From Brachionus sp. 'Tiscar' (Eukaryota > Rotifera > Eurotatoria > Ploima > Brachionidae), in NCBI GenBank assembly GCA_006352455.1, contig VANL01000001.1:124001-188000 (forward strand): 64,000 nucleotides of DNA. Reading direction: 5' to 3'. A program made the translations under genes and the position numbers. Below are positions 36,145 through 49,471 of this stretch, one piece after another (position 1 is the first letter of the stretch; the number at the start of each line of letters is the position of its first letter). The notes below the pieces were generated by a model. That model was not told where the DNA came from, searched no databases, and worked only from the letters and a program-made list of their open reading frames with translations.

Positions 36145-39100
36145 TTTTCCGAATAAGTGCTCTTGTTAATTTTAAAATATGCCCTACCAAAGATTTAAAA
36201 TATAACTAATAAAATTTTTATTATTTTTGTTGTTATCTAAAGAGCGAGATAAGATAGAAAAAATTATTATAATTTAGATTGTGAGTTCTGAATTGAATAT
36301 GCTACTCTCTGTTAATAAATTATTCGCCGGTTTGTATCCACCGCATCGTTTAGAAAACACAAGATTTGATGCGATGCTTTTTCTTGCTAGTTAAGTCGAA
36401 ATGATTAAGAGAAATGGAGGAAAAATACAAAGCAGCCATTTTTCTTAGTTCATACAAAAATTATGATGATTTATTTGTTGAACTTTTTTTTGTGCTAGAC
36501 TTGAGCACACGCTTTAGTTAAGAACACTTAGTCCGATAGAAAAATAATCAATACAAATCAATTATTGGCTTTTGGCCTACACTTTGCTATAACTAGCTTG
36601 ATTAGGGATACCAATCTTGTTAGACATTTAAAAAAGCACATGATTATTATTATTATTATTTGAGGTGCGTTTAAATTTGTCTTTAAAATACACTGTTATT
36701 TTGTCATTATTAAATAACATTGAAATATAAATTTTTTAAATGCTAACATTTTCTTTTTAAATAATACAAAAAAAATTGTTCTACTTGTCTTGAAATTAAT
36801 GATAATAGCTTTCTAATTACTTTCTGAATAAAAAGAATAATTGTCTCATAACTATCTTTTTTTTTTGACGAATTTATAACAGTATAATAAGCAAATAAAA
36901 TTTTTTTTAATTGAAAAATCAATTATTTTTCATAATCTCTGTTTCATGAATAATTAGTTGAATTAAGATGGCACAAATATGATACTCTGAGATAACAATC
37001 TAAATTTCAAATTTAGATCTTTTGATATATTTTTATTTTATCTGATAGTTTCATATACTTATTTATAAGTCGATTCAGTTAATGATTCTATTTTGGTCAA
37101 CATATCTTTTAATTCTCATTTAAAAATTAATTATTTCATTTAACTAATTTTTATTTAGGGTAAATTACCCACTAGATAAAAAATATCTTACCATAATTGT
37201 TCTTTATTTCAAAATTTAAAAAATACATTGTGCTTTGACAAATTTTATTATAATAATGCTAGTTTCCAATTTTTAAAACAATTACTTTAAAATCTTATTT
37301 CTATTTTTGGATAGATACACAATTTGATATTTAAAAAAATTAAAACTATACTCTTTAATTAATTAACTTAAAGGTATTCTATCCTTAGTATTTGAGAAAT
37401 AAAAAATATTTTGCTTAATAAGAATATTTGAGAAATTGTCTTAAGCTTTCAAATTTTTTATTTAGTCCCCAAAGATTTGTTTTAAAAAAATTATAGCCAG
37501 AAAAAATTCTTCTGATTTATTAGATAATTTTGATCCATCAAAATTCTCAAGCATATAAAATCTAAATTTAATTTATTTACTCTTGATTAAATATTTCTGA
37601 TAATTCTTTGGCTGTAAGGAAAAAGTGAAATTTCGCTTTGTTCCTCTGTAAGTTGATGCTATCACTTAATATACTTAACTAGAAAAAATATTACAAATAG
37701 ACTTACAGTAATACATCTATTACTAAATTTAAGAAACTTGTAAAAACAATTCAAATCTTTCATATCTAATTAAATAAATATACAAAAATTATTCTCGACC
37801 GAATAATTTTAAATTTGCCTTTCCATTTTAGGTAAATCAACATAAAAACTCGAAGTTGTAAATTAAATTTGTTGGAATCAATTTACCCATTTTGAAGATT
37901 CTTAATTAATGAATGCTAAAAAAAAATACTGAATTCTAAATTTCATAATAAACAAATAAATTTTAATTAATAAATTAAAAAAATTTTTTTCTAGATTTAT
38001 TAAATTTATTTGTTTTAATCTTAAAAAAAACAGATTAAATAATACTAAAATAAAGTTAATCGACCAAAATATTCTCTATAATATAATTTAGGACAAATAA
38101 GGATCAATTCATGTGCAGATTAATTTTAATAATGGGATTGAAACATAATAAATTGTCTTAACTTTGAAAAAATAGCAGTTAAAGTAATTAACCATTAAAT
38201 AAATTCCAGCAGAAATTAGATTAGTTTATGTTATCGATTTTATTATTTTAATTAAATCGAAAAATATGATTTCGATATTTTTGTATTTAAAAAAAAAGAT
38301 ACAAAATTTGATTTCAAAACTTGAATATCTAGTTATGATCTAGTTTATTTTATAATGAAGCTAACTGGATAAATATTGCGTAATTTAAGACAAATAGTTT
38401 TCAAAATACTTGAGTTTGTTAATCAACTAAAACTTAAAATCACATATCAAATTTTTGAAATTGCTTTTGTAATTATTTCAATTGAATAGAAACCAAAACC
38501 CAAACATTTCTGTAAATTTCTGAAATATGATATTTCTGATGGCTCATCACCGATAAGATTAATTATTAATCTTATAACTTAGGTCACTAAAAATAGAAGA
38601 TTGTGAACTAAATAAATGGGTCTTTGGTTCATTAGAAAAAAAATATAAGTCATTTTTTAAATAAAAGTATCAAAACATAGTCAATATTTGACTTTTCCCT
38701 GTAACTTATTGAAGATCCTAATTTATTACTTTTAAAATTGTTCTCAAGCATATGAATTTAGTATAAAAGTCTTAAATTAATGAAAATATTTTACTTAAGC
38801 TAGATTTTAGTTTTTAGATTTGGCAAATATTCAATTTAAGTCCAAAATATTTCTCAAAAATAAGCTAAACCGTAATCAAATACTGACAATATTTAAAGGC
38901 TTTTAGTAAATAATTTTTTTGGCTTGAATACACAAAATTTTGAACATTTCTGTACTTTATTAAATAGAAAATATTTTAATCATTGAAAACTAGCAGATAA
39001 CTTAAAGTTATGACCTCCAAAAAAAAATATGTGATTAATAAAAAGCAGATATTCGTCGATCATATTTGCATTAATTCAAAATCATGCAGATTTTTATTGA

Positions 39101-42100
39101 AAATACACAATGATAAAAAAAATTTGTTTCTTAAATTGTTTGACATTTGTAGAATAAATTAAACTGGTTTAGTAGTTGATTACTTTATATTTCTTTACTA
39201 GGCTACTCGATTTATATCCAAAAATCTTGAAGATATAAATCATTTTCAATTAAGGCACTTAACTTAAATTGTTTTAGTTTTACCGATCAATAATACTATC
39301 AATATTTCAGTATTTCAAAATTTTAAACTGTTCTAAACAATGGCTAAATTAATTCAAGTTTTCCTTTTCAAATTTTGAAACAGCTTCCTTCATTTCATTA
39401 TTTAAGTTTTTAACATCAATTTATTTGAAACGTTCTAAATGGACTTAAACTTATCTGAATAAGCTCTAAATCATAAGTTTGAATTTCAATTAAATTCGCC
39501 AATAATATAGGTCTTTTTAATTAACAAAATATACAAACACTTTTTTGACCTGGACAAATTTTTCTTAGAGTGAAATAAAATTTAGATAATTAAATAAAAA
39601 AGAAAGAAAATGATAAGGTTAACTTATAAAAAGTTCGAGACTTTATTTACAATCAAAAATTATTGCTCGGACTTTTCATACAGTTCTCACTAATCAAAAA
39701 TAGATAAGTTATCTTTTCTGACCATTGCAAATTTTGGATAATTAAATATGTCAGACCTAAAAGTTTTTTTTGTTTTATTTTAAACGGGTAAAATTTTTCA
39801 AACATAAAATTCCGACACGTTTTTTTAAATATATTGCTTTAATTTAAAATTGAACTTTCATGCTAATTTTAAGCCCTTATGGACTAGATAAATTAGATAG
39901 AAATTTTTCACGAATATTTATCTATTGATGAATGATATTTTACGCCTCTAAGGTATATACATAAATACAGATTTGATCTTTTTTAAGGATCGTAAATCAC
40001 CGTCTTTTAACTGTTAAATAAACATGCTATCGTACTTAGCACGAAGTAAAGCTGTCGATTTAAGCTTATTTTTTTGTAAATACCACTGAGAAAAAGTCAA
40101 TATTGACCAAAGAGTTGAAATGTATCAATAACAAAATTTACTTTTTACTTAAGGCATTACATTTATCGGGTTTTAAGAAAGCGCTAACTCTGCTTAAAAA
40201 AGATGACCATATCATCACATAGTTTAACCCATACTAAAGCATTTTTAATCACTAGATTAAAATATTTTTGTTTATTTACCTAATTACTTAATGAATAAAA
40301 AGGGCAATTAAAAAAATCAAACCAGAAAAATTCAAACAATTTTTAAAAAAATTAAATTATCTGCTTAATTAGTCTCAAAGTTTAATTTAATTTTTAATAT
40401 CAAACTAAAATTAAGCTTGAAACTTTGATTTTAAAATTAAAAAAAAATATATTTTAAAAAATTTGAGCAAAAATTGTCATACTCTCATGATTAATTCCAT
40501 TTCTTTTATTTAAACATAAATCAAAACAAAAAAAAATGAATAAATAATGATTAATTAAATTGAATTGAATTTAAATTAAAAAATGAATGAATTTTTAATT
40601 AATAAAAGCGGAATTAATTTGAAACAGACTTTCGATAAAATATACCCACCAAGATAAATCAATAGAGAGTTTATAGTCTAATTAAAAATGATTTATATTG
40701 TTTTTTGCTGAAAGAAAAATTTGACCTACGGAATATTCGAAAGTAAATATTTACAAATATTCTTTACTTGACTAACTGCCAGCTATTTTCTTAATAGATA
40801 ATTCATAAATGCTAATAAACCCGAAGAAATTTTATCTAAATAAAGGCTCATATTTCCTATCTTCATTTTTAATTATAAAGTTGGCCGGTTCAAATCAATA
40901 GTCTGAAAGATATAATTTCTGACCACCATCTAAGAAGATTTTTTATCGATCAAAAATAGATTTTGAACAATTGTAAAAAATTGAAATATATTTTTTGATT
41001 CATAATGTGTTTTTAAATTTAAATGAAAATATTTGATGAGTATAATAATTGAAAAATATAAATAATTAAATTCAGGATACGAATAATTAAGCTCTAAAAA
41101 TTAAAAAAAATTTAGTTTTTTTTTAAAAAAATATTATTTACTTGAAGAAATATTTTTTTTACCTTATTGGAAACTTGTTTTTATTATTAGAGGCATTTTT
41201 TATGCTCTGATTCGTCTTGAATAAAAAAAAGAATTAAATAATAATCAAAGAATATCAAGAAAAAATTTAAATATTTAAAGTTCATTGTGAAACTAAAAAA
41301 TTGGATAATTTTCGAAAATAATATTTTTCAATGATCTCCTCATCCAACTATAAAAATCAATATAGCGTTCAAATTTAACCAAATGAAATATGCAAGTTTT
41401 AGCTGAATAAGGTAAATTAAATATGTTTTAATAAAAATGAAACCTTTTTAATATTTGAAAATGCTTGAAATAAAATTTATTCGAAATAAAATTTAAATAA
41501 AAAAATGCTAAAATAAATAAAGCGACAAGTTTTATGATTAATTATGGCAAAAATAAAACATATCGGCAATGAAAAAATAATTATTTTTATTAAAAAAATT
41601 TAAAAACTTGAGATTTTAACTAAGATAACTAAAATTTTAGCAAATAATTATTTTGTAATTTTTTAAAAGTTACTAAATATCAAAACAAATTTTAAATTTT
41701 TTAAAATCTAATGTGATTTAAATTAATGAAACAAACAAATAAAATCATAATCATTCCGCTTTTATTCATTATTAAATATTAAAAACTTATTTATTCTTTA
41801 AAATTTTTATTTCTAATTAAAATTAAACATAATTATTTTTTTATCTTTATTTTCAGAAAATGTAAGAAAAAATAGAATTAAAAAAAATCACATAATTTAA
41901 TATTTTAATTTTTTATTTTACTTTATCATTATTAAGAAGCCATCAATTTTTTTTCGAGTTACAAAAATATTATTTAGTAAATTTTGAAAAAAAGCCTTTT
42001 TTAGTAATAAATTTTTAATCATGGATATTTAAATTTGATCATAAACTTCATTATGTCTGTCAATGCTATTTTCAAATTTCATCATCTTTCAGATCGCAGT

Positions 42101-42327
42101 ATTCAATTAGTATAAGTTATTCAAATTTGATAAAACACCCTTATTTAACGATTGAATAAATTAGTAATTAAGATTTTTTGAAACATTAACTGTTTTTTAT
42201 TTTTTAAAGATTTTTAATATTTATTTAAAAAAAAATATAAAGTTTACATTTTCTATCTAATTTTGAGAAATACTGTTCAAGATAGCTATTAAAAAAAAAC
42301 TACAAAAATTTAATATTTAATAAAAGA
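36145..42327. other. 6.2-kb AT-rich spacer, no gene recognised
   Basis: No frame with coding character was seen on either strand. The first 400 bases (36145-36560) are less AT-rich and may hold the adducin promoter or a 5' non-coding exon. There is an (ATT)n run at about 36645-36660. The remainder is AT-rich without recognisable repeats or RNA genes. Confidence 0.5.
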
Positions 42328-45300
42328 TTAAGATTTAATATTGGAATAATTGTTATTGACTTCTTTGACGATATCAATCAAATTTTTAGGCAACTCTTCA
42401 AATTTGACTTTTTTTTGATCGCCATTTTTATCAAAACCAATAAATGTCGATTTCATAATAGTGCCTCCAATTTCATATTCATGAGTTTCTGTATCAAACT
42501 TTCCTGATTCAGTTGGTCTTAATGGATCATACTCGCAATTAAAATGATTATACAATGGATCTCCATTAGTCAAATTTTCGTCTCTATTAATATTCAAGTT
42601 TTTATTAACTGAATCAACATCTATTAATTCTTGACCAGAATTTTTTGCCAGTCTTTTTGCTTCTTCGCGACTCAATTTGGCCGCCAAATAATCTTCAAAT
42701 TCTTTCGAATCACCAAATTTAAGAATTTTTCTAGCAGTTTTTGGTGACAATTGTGGCTGCTTTCCAGCCAAGTACTGAGCCAAATTTTCATAAAAAGAAC
42801 TACCATTTTGATGATAGACATAAACAGGCGCATCTCTCAAAGCCAACTCAGGTTTTACAGGCAATTTTTTTTCAAATTGTTTGCTAAGTTTCGCTGGTGA
42901 AATCATAAGTGGTCGAGCAGGACCTGTAGGGCCACGGTCTGGAAGCATCAGCTGATAGGCTCGATTGACGCCTCTTACAGCCTCATTTGGATAATCATAT
43001 TGAACATATACATTACATTCTCTATTTTTGGTCAAAATAAGTTCATCATCATCTATTAAGATAATTTTAGGCTTCATTCCGTCACTTTGATCCAATATTT
43101 TGTCCCAAGTTGGTTTGAGATATTGAGGAGAAGTCAAAAATTGTTGACGCAAATTTAATTTGGTATTAGGTACCAAAGCACGGTACCTTGAATTCATTTG
43201 TACTGGTCGATACTCTTTGGATTCGACAAAATCCTCAGTCAATACTCCTCTGATAAATGGATAATTTTCAAAACCACCAAAACTAGTATTGTTTGGATCA
43301 TAAGCTGGTTGATAGTCTTTTCCTCTTCTAAATTTGCTGTCATCTTCTTCCAAAATGTTTCTTTTCTTTTTTGTTTTATCGAACTTATCATAGCCATATA
43401 TTTGAACTTCGGCAAGTCGTTTCCGGTCTAAAGATTCATCACTTGATCCATTTTTGTTCAAGGTTGGATCATTTAATTGATTTAAACTTCGCCATGGTTT
43501 TCTATTTGGATCATAATCAGACTCATTGTCCAAGTTTGCTTTTAAATCATATGCTTTTATTAAATTATTTATTTGTTTCTCTTTATTTGTTCTGTTTATT
43601 AGCAATTGATGCAACCAAAGTTTTCCAACGTCTGGCAATTTTTGCTGAAAAAAAGCTCTTCTTGCCGACTCTTGTTTCATTTTTTCTTGGGCCAATTTTT
43701 TAGCTTGTTCAATTTTAATTTGTTTCTCAGTTTTTTTCTCATTTTTAGGTGACTTGGCTCTTGGATTACCATCCTTTCTAATCAAGTGACCAGGCTTACC
43801 AGACTGTTTAATAATGATATTTTTGGGCTTGTTTTGTTCGGCCTGAGTTTTTCTCGTTGGTAAATTTGGATCAAAGCGTATGTGTCTCGAAGGCGATTTG
43901 GCCTCACTTTCCCGTAATTTTGAATTCGAAGGCTCATTTTCTAATGTTTCTATTTTTTCATTTCCAATCACCAAATTAAGAGAATTTGGTTTTTTCTCAC
44001 TATTTCTGTTATCCGATTTTTCTTGTTCTGGTATTGGCTCAGGAACATGCTGATCCATTTCGTTAGACTTTGAAAAAGTGTAATTTCTAATATCATTCCT
44101 AAACTTAGGTACAATGTAAAATCGTTGTCCACTTTTATCATCTATTACATATTTTCGATTAGTTTTAGTATCTTGATACACATCAATTTGAATCGTTTCA
44201 ATGTCCTCTTGATCAATATATGGTGTGTTAGCATTTCGCCAATTGTTCGGTAAAACAATCCATCTTTTTTTGGTATCTGTCCGAGAGACCAGAATTATTT
44301 CTCCCGTGTCTTCATCTCTGTAGGACGCAAAATCGTCCAAATTGGTCAAAGACAACTCGTTTTCTTCTGCATAGTCAAATTCAGGAGTTTCTTCGACTTC
44401 ATCTGAATACTTCATTCTAATAACCTGATCTGAGTCTTGAACTTTTTCGATTTGAGAAGACAATTTGTGAATAGAATCACTTTCAACTATATAATAAATT
44501 TTATTGTTCTCTTCATCAATTACATATTTTCGACCTCTCACTTCATCAAAATAAAATTTAATACTATTCAAGTCGATGTCCTGCTCGGCTATGTACACCG
44601 AATTTGGTGACTCTCTCCAATTATGAGCCAAAATGATATAATTCTCATTTGTTGCTGTGTTTATAAGAATTGGTTCTTCGGTTTCCGGGTCATTTTCGAC
44701 TATAAATTCATTCATATTGATTTCCTTTAAATCATTTTCTTCAACATATTTTATTTTTGGTCTATCTGGCTCTTTTTGGTTAACATTTCGCCTCATGTCA
44801 TGAATATTTTTTTTCTTTCGCCTCTCATCTTCTTCATCGTCACTGCCATTACCACCAGGCGGTTGTCTGATACTCGATGTGGCACTATTTGGATTCGAAG
44901 TGAACACACTATTATTTGAAGTGTTCGGAATAGATGTTACCGAACGATTTGAGCCACTTGCCGAATTTTCCTGGCTGCCTGCCGCTGTCTTAGCTCTATG
45001 TGAGGAAGAATTTATATTCTGCCTACCAACATCTTTTATAGAAGTTGTCGCATTTGATTCATAGCGATCAACCATTGCAACTATCAGATCATTCGATGGA
45101 ATTATCTTCTCGTTGTTATTTTTTATCTTTAATTCATTAAGAGAATCTTCTAAGGAAGAATAGCCAGATTCAAGAGTTTTATTCGACGATTTAAATCTGT
45201 CTTTTTTTAATTTTTTCTTAATCATCTTATTTTTTGCATAATTTTTATTAAAGGAAGTCAAACTTGTCGACTGTAGATCATTTGATATTTCTAGATCACA

Positions 45301-45870
45301 AATATTCTCGCTCGATAGGCTTAGATTAGTGCAAAATTTAGATTCGTAATCTTGAATGAGTTCTATATCTGTTTTGGACTTTCTCATTAGGAGCTTTAGT
45401 TCTTCTTCAAGCTGTTTCATTTCTTTTTTACTGGCCTTATCGAACAACTTGATTATTTCAGGAACACGCTTTTTTCGGTGTTCCGCTCGTTTTAAGGCTT
45501 TTCTATACTCTTTATGAATATTTTCGAGAATCAAAACTTCCATTTTTGTTTTTGGTTCATCATCAAACTCCAAATTAGCAATAGGGATTTTTTTATCGTC
45601 ATCAATTTTCGGAATTTCGGCCTCATTTTTCGGCCGGCTCAAACCTAACGAATGAATTTCAGTGTTGTCTGAAATGTTGATATTCTCAACGCTTCGACTA
45701 AGCTCTCCAACTCCGATCGAGCTGCTTTTGTTGGGACTTTGAGAGAAAACTAGAAATTTGGGTCTCTGCTGTTCTATGATCATGCTATTTTCTGTATTTT
45801 CTTGTTCGCAAATTACGTTTGTTGATTGTGTAGGTAAATTTTGAATGAAATTTAATTCAGGCTCTGCCAT
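42328..45870 (-). CDS. Large disordered protein with two copies of a ~90-residue domain; function unknown
   Basis: Not recognised. About 1180 residues in one exon. The frame continues upstream to 45891 without an ATG, so the first in-frame ATG (45870, MAEPELNF) is chosen. A likely 5' non-coding exon ends at about 45968 (AAAG|GTAAAT), and its intron ends before 45898. Two tiny upstream ORFs precede this start. Residues 100-370 are charged and serine-rich, with a short coiled coil (HKEYRKALKRAEHRKKR). Two related segments follow, at about 371-460 and 497-588: each has (A/E)EN(D/E)L, an acidic stretch, NWR, then IDxxxIxxxxYxDxxxxRKYVIDxxxxxxYYIV. A basic region and a conserved-looking C-terminal part (YPFIRGVLTEDFVE, RGPTGPARPLMISPAKL, EFEDYLAAKLSREEAKRL) complete it. 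The gene is surely real by its length and coding character. No function is claimed. Confidence 0.8.
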   Translation of the reverse strand: MAEPELNFIQNLPTQSTNVICEQENTENSMIIEQQRPKFLVFSQSPNKSSSIGVGELSRSVENINISDNTEIHSLGLSRPKNEAEIPKIDDDKKIPIANLEFDDEPKTKMEVLILENIHKEYRKALKRAEHRKKRVPEIIKLFDKASKKEMKQLEEELKLLMRKSKTDIELIQDYESKFCTNLSLSSENICDLEISNDLQSTSLTSFNKNYAKNKMIKKKLKKDRFKSSNKTLESGYSSLEDSLNELKIKNNNEKIIPSNDLIVAMVDRYESNATTSIKDVGRQNINSSSHRAKTAAGSQENSASGSNRSVTSIPNTSNNSVFTSNPNSATSSIRQPPGGNGSDDEEDERRKKKNIHDMRRNVNQKEPDRPKIKYVEENDLKEINMNEFIVENDPETEEPILINTATNENYIILAHNWRESPNSVYIAEQDIDLNSIKFYFDEVRGRKYVIDEENNKIYYIVESDSIHKLSSQIEKVQDSDQVIRMKYSDEVEETPEFDYAEENELSLTNLDDFASYRDEDTGEIILVSRTDTKKRWIVLPNNWRNANTPYIDQEDIETIQIDVYQDTKTNRKYVIDDKSGQRFYIVPKFRNDIRNYTFSKSNEMDQHVPEPIPEQEKSDNRNSEKKPNSLNLVIGNEKIETLENEPSNSKLRESEAKSPSRHIRFDPNLPTRKTQAEQNKPKNIIIKQSGKPGHLIRKDGNPRAKSPKNEKKTEKQIKIEQAKKLAQEKMKQESARRAFFQQKLPDVGKLWLHQLLINRTNKEKQINNLIKAYDLKANLDNESDYDPNRKPWRSLNQLNDPTLNKNGSSDESLDRKRLAEVQIYGYDKFDKTKKKRNILEEDDSKFRRGKDYQPAYDPNNTSFGGFENYPFIRGVLTEDFVESKEYRPVQMNSRYRALVPNTKLNLRQQFLTSPQYLKPTWDKILDQSDGMKPKIILIDDDELILTKNRECNVYVQYDYPNEAVRGVNRAYQLMLPDRGPTGPARPLMISPAKLSKQFEKKLPVKPELALRDAPVYVYHQNGSSFYENLAQYLAGKQPQLSPKTARKILKFGDSKEFEDYLAAKLSREEAKRLAKNSGQELIDVDSVNKNLNINRDENLTNGDPLYNHFNCEYDPLRPTESGKFDTETHEYEIGGTIMKSTFIGFDKNGDQKKVKFEELPKNLIDIVKEVNNNYSNIKS

Positions 45871-47046
45871 TACATCATCGTCAACATTCAACTCATTATT
45901 CTTTGATTACGAAATAGTAATTTTTATTTTGAAAATGTTGAAAAATTAAATTAATTCTATTATTTACCTTTAACAAACTATGTAGAATTAATTCGCAACA
46001 AGAAAAAATGATGCACAATTTTAATGTTTGGGTAGATTTAGTTTAAAATTAAAAAAAATTTTTGAAAGGGATTTTATTTCAAAATAGTAAAAAAAATTTC
46101 CATCAAAACAGATTAATAAACATCATAGCAAAATACATAAAAAGCTGCATTAATGCTACAGTTACGTAATCGAAGCCTTTAAACAAACGGGATGAGAATA
46201 TTATTACATTTATGCTAAAAAAAAAGTGAATATTAAAAGAGTGAAATCAAGGACTAGGATTTAAGCGAAATCTAAAAGCAATTTTTAGCCATTTTAAACC
46301 AAAAATTAAAGGTTCAAGCAAGTATTTTAATGATAAGCCTAATTCTTTTATAAACTTGCCATTTATTCACTGGATTAAGAGACAAATGCTAAAGCTTTTT
46401 TTGTGAATTTTTTTTCAAAAAAATTATTTATTTTTCAATTAATTACAAAAATTTTTGCTTCATTTCTAAAGCCGATCTTGGATCTTATACAATTGTACCC
46501 TTTTTATAAATAAAAAAAATTAGATTTTAAACAGAAAGAGAACCAGTGGCAAATATTTGAGAATTTAAATGCCAAGTGATTCTAGTTAGATAATTTGTAA
46601 CTAGTTTAATTAAATGACTAGAATGAGGTTTAAATGTAAGTGAATTTGAAACTCGATCTTGGTTGGTTTGAAACAATTCATATTATAAAAATAGAAATTG
46701 TACAAAAGTATGATAAAATTTTCAATTTATTTTAAATTTAATTTGTTTGTTTTTATTTTTATTTGATTTAAATAGCAATAAAATAGCTGACAATTTTTCT
46801 TGGTTTTATTGATGAAAAAATTTTTTTTAATTTTCAAAATATACACCACTGGAACTAATATAGAAAAAAAATAAAAACTAATTTAGAATTCTATAAACTA
46901 AATCTTTAATTGTGCATCAAAATTCATCATAAATAGAAAAAAAAAAAGAAAAAACTAATTAATTAAAAACACTTTTGAAAAACCAATATCTCAAATTAAG
47001 ATTTTTTTCTATATTAATTTTTTTCCTATTAGAAAATTTTACTAAT
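45871..47046. other. Spacer between two minus-strand genes
   Basis: Contains the probable 5' non-coding exon of the large protein gene (donor near 45968) and otherwise AT-rich sequence without coding character. Confidence 0.4.
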
Positions 47047-49471
47047 TTAGCTTACAATTTGATTTTTGGACAATAATCTCTGTTTAAAATTAGTTTGAAT
47101 CGGATTTATTAATTTGTTAGGTTGGATGTCATGTGATGGAACAATTCTTCTTCTCTCTTTGACTTCTGGTTTGCTAGAATTGGTCGAATCAGTTCTAAAG
47201 CTGGCCCTTTCAATGTGCTCATTCGGATCAAATGGCTCCTCGATTTCAACCACTTTCTGGATGATTCTCGGCTTTTCATATGCATCAAAATCAATGTCAA
47301 CCATATTCTCATTGAAATCCACTTTTCGTATTTGTTTTTGTGTATAACTATCTTGAGATGTATTTCTTTGTTTAATAATTGACTTAGGGCTTAAATTTTT
47401 TTCTTCGACTAAAATCATCTCATTTTGACTAAGTTTTTTTCTTAAAGCATCCGATAGACCCAACTTGGGATCAACTGAAATCGGTTGCGAATCTTTCGCT
47501 TCATAGCGAAACATTTTAGGAATTTTATCTATAGAAAATCTGTGCGAATCATTCAACTCATTCTTGCTTTCATTTAAGTCTTTTTTTAAGTTTGATTTTG
47601 GCTCTTTACTCAACTGATCTATTTTAAATACTGCAGGAATTTTTTTTATAGAGTATTCGTTCGCTTGAGATAAATTTTTATCTAGCTTGGCATTATTTTC
47701 AATTAGACTTTTCTTAAAATTAACAACTGCTTCTCCTTTTTGAGCATCTATTTTTAAATTAGTCGGAACTTGATCTAATGGGAATCTTTTTTCAACAAAA
47801 TTTTTTTTTAAATTTGAAGCCGTTTCTTCATGCTTTATCGGCTCTTGAAACAAAGTTGAATTTTTTTTAATTGAAATATTTTCAATTTTTTGATTCGGAT
47901 AGCTTGTTTCTTTAAAATTTGTTCTTGTTTTTGGCTGAAATTTGGGAGAATTTACATGAAAATTTTGTCTCATCACATTTTCTTCTATTTGAGTAAACGA
48001 ATCATTCAATTCCGGATTATTAGGAATATTTTTTTCACTATGATTTTTTCTCAAATCTCCACGATCAAATTTAAAGGCAGGTGGTAATCTTCGGATTGAA
48101 TATTCGGGTATCTCAGAGCTATTCTTGGACAAGTCAGGACTGGATTGAAGAATAGGTCTAGGACTTAAATTTTTAGTAAAATTCCTAGTTGGATATCTCG
48201 TACTAATGTTATTACTTTCATTATTAAACCCTGAATTTTCTTCTTTGATCACATTTTCATCATCACATTTCACATTAAACGGTTTGTTCGCTATTATAAC
48301 TTCATTATTTTCATAAATGTCTTCAGCAAGTTTTCTATCCAACATTGGTGAAGAACTGTTTGAATTTAATTCTAAATTTTCTGTAAAATTTTGAGTCAAA
48401 GTGGGTTTCTCTTCATTTCGATTTTCAGGATTTATTATCTGGATAGTGAATTTTTCAGGTGCATCTTTGACCGAAATGCCTGTTACAGTTGTCTTATTAT
48501 TAATCACGGATGTCATTTCCATTGTTGATTTGACCAATTTTTTTTTATCAATATCTTCATTTGTCTCTCTATTAGTCTCATTTCCATTCTCAATTTTGTC
48601 AATACATAAATTTGATTTCATTAATTCTTGTTTACCAATATTAGTTTCGTACTCGCTTGTCTGAGTATATCCGATTGAAAAGTCTTTCTTGTTATGTAAA
48701 CTGAATCTTTCTTTGATTTTATTGTTTCCCTCTGGATCGCTTTTGATAGTTGCTCTTGTTTTGGCAATAACCAGTTGATGTAGCGGGGAATTTTCAGTTG
48801 ATGAAGTAGAATTAGAATAATCATTGATTGTCTGAGTAGATTGATGAATTGAATTGGAAGTGTACAAAGTCTGTGAACCGATTGACCTTGTTAAAGCAAC
48901 TGGCAGTTGCTTGCGATTAGAGGAAATCGACCGCAAACGTGGGACTGGTACAGATGGATCGTTATATCTCGAAAAACTTGTAAACTCAGAACAAGGGTCG
49001 TAGGAATATTTTTCGATAGGGGATTCGTCGCTAAGTAACATTTTCAATTGTTCCTGGCGCTCTTCCTCAGTCATGTATGTAAAGCCTAAAATTTCGACCT
49101 CTGAGTATACAGCGTCCATTTGTCCTTTTACCTTTATGTCTTTGAAGCTGAGATCAGTTTGTATTTGGCTATCCGAGTATTGTGTCACTTTTGGTTTGTG
49201 CACGTTCAAAGGAAAAATATTCTTGTTATTATGGGCTCTAGGTGGATCCATTTTGGGTATTTTGTCAAATGTTATTTGATTAACATTAACCAATATTTGA
49301 TCAGGTGATATCTTGTAGTCTTGGTCAAGTAGCTCAATGATTTGTTCGTGTAGGTCAGGACGCAAAATATCGTCTTTTTTTAATTTAGTACCTAAAAATT
49401 AGATGATGAATAATTAAAATATGTGATATCAAATAATTACTTTTTTGTTTTTTTGAATCAGGTATATTCAT
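47047..49471 (-). CDS. Disordered repeat protein with LC8-type TQT motifs; function unknown
   Basis: Not recognised. Exon 1 (49471-49441) codes MNIPDSKKQK; after a 49-nt intron, exon 2 (49391-47047) completes 791 residues. Phase is kept through AG|GT at the junction. The protein is polar and predicted to be mostly disordered by eye. The N-terminal third has four QT motifs: SQIQTD (about 87), GSQT (about 184), QSTQTI (about 197) and GYTQTS (about 254). The TQT forms resemble dynein light chain LC8 anchor motifs. The C-terminal part repeats a short motif, (F/Y)S(I/L)xxxPxxF(K/R), at about 438, 544, 584 and 624. The last three copies are spaced by about 40 residues and most are preceded by NLKK or NFKK. 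A related ITFDKIPKM lies near residue 50. Multivalent scaffold is an inference only. Confidence 0.8.

Noticed and set aside
43198..43703. Plus-strand frames opposite the 1180-residue gene
   Set aside because: Shadows of a long minus-strand coding exon with no independent features.
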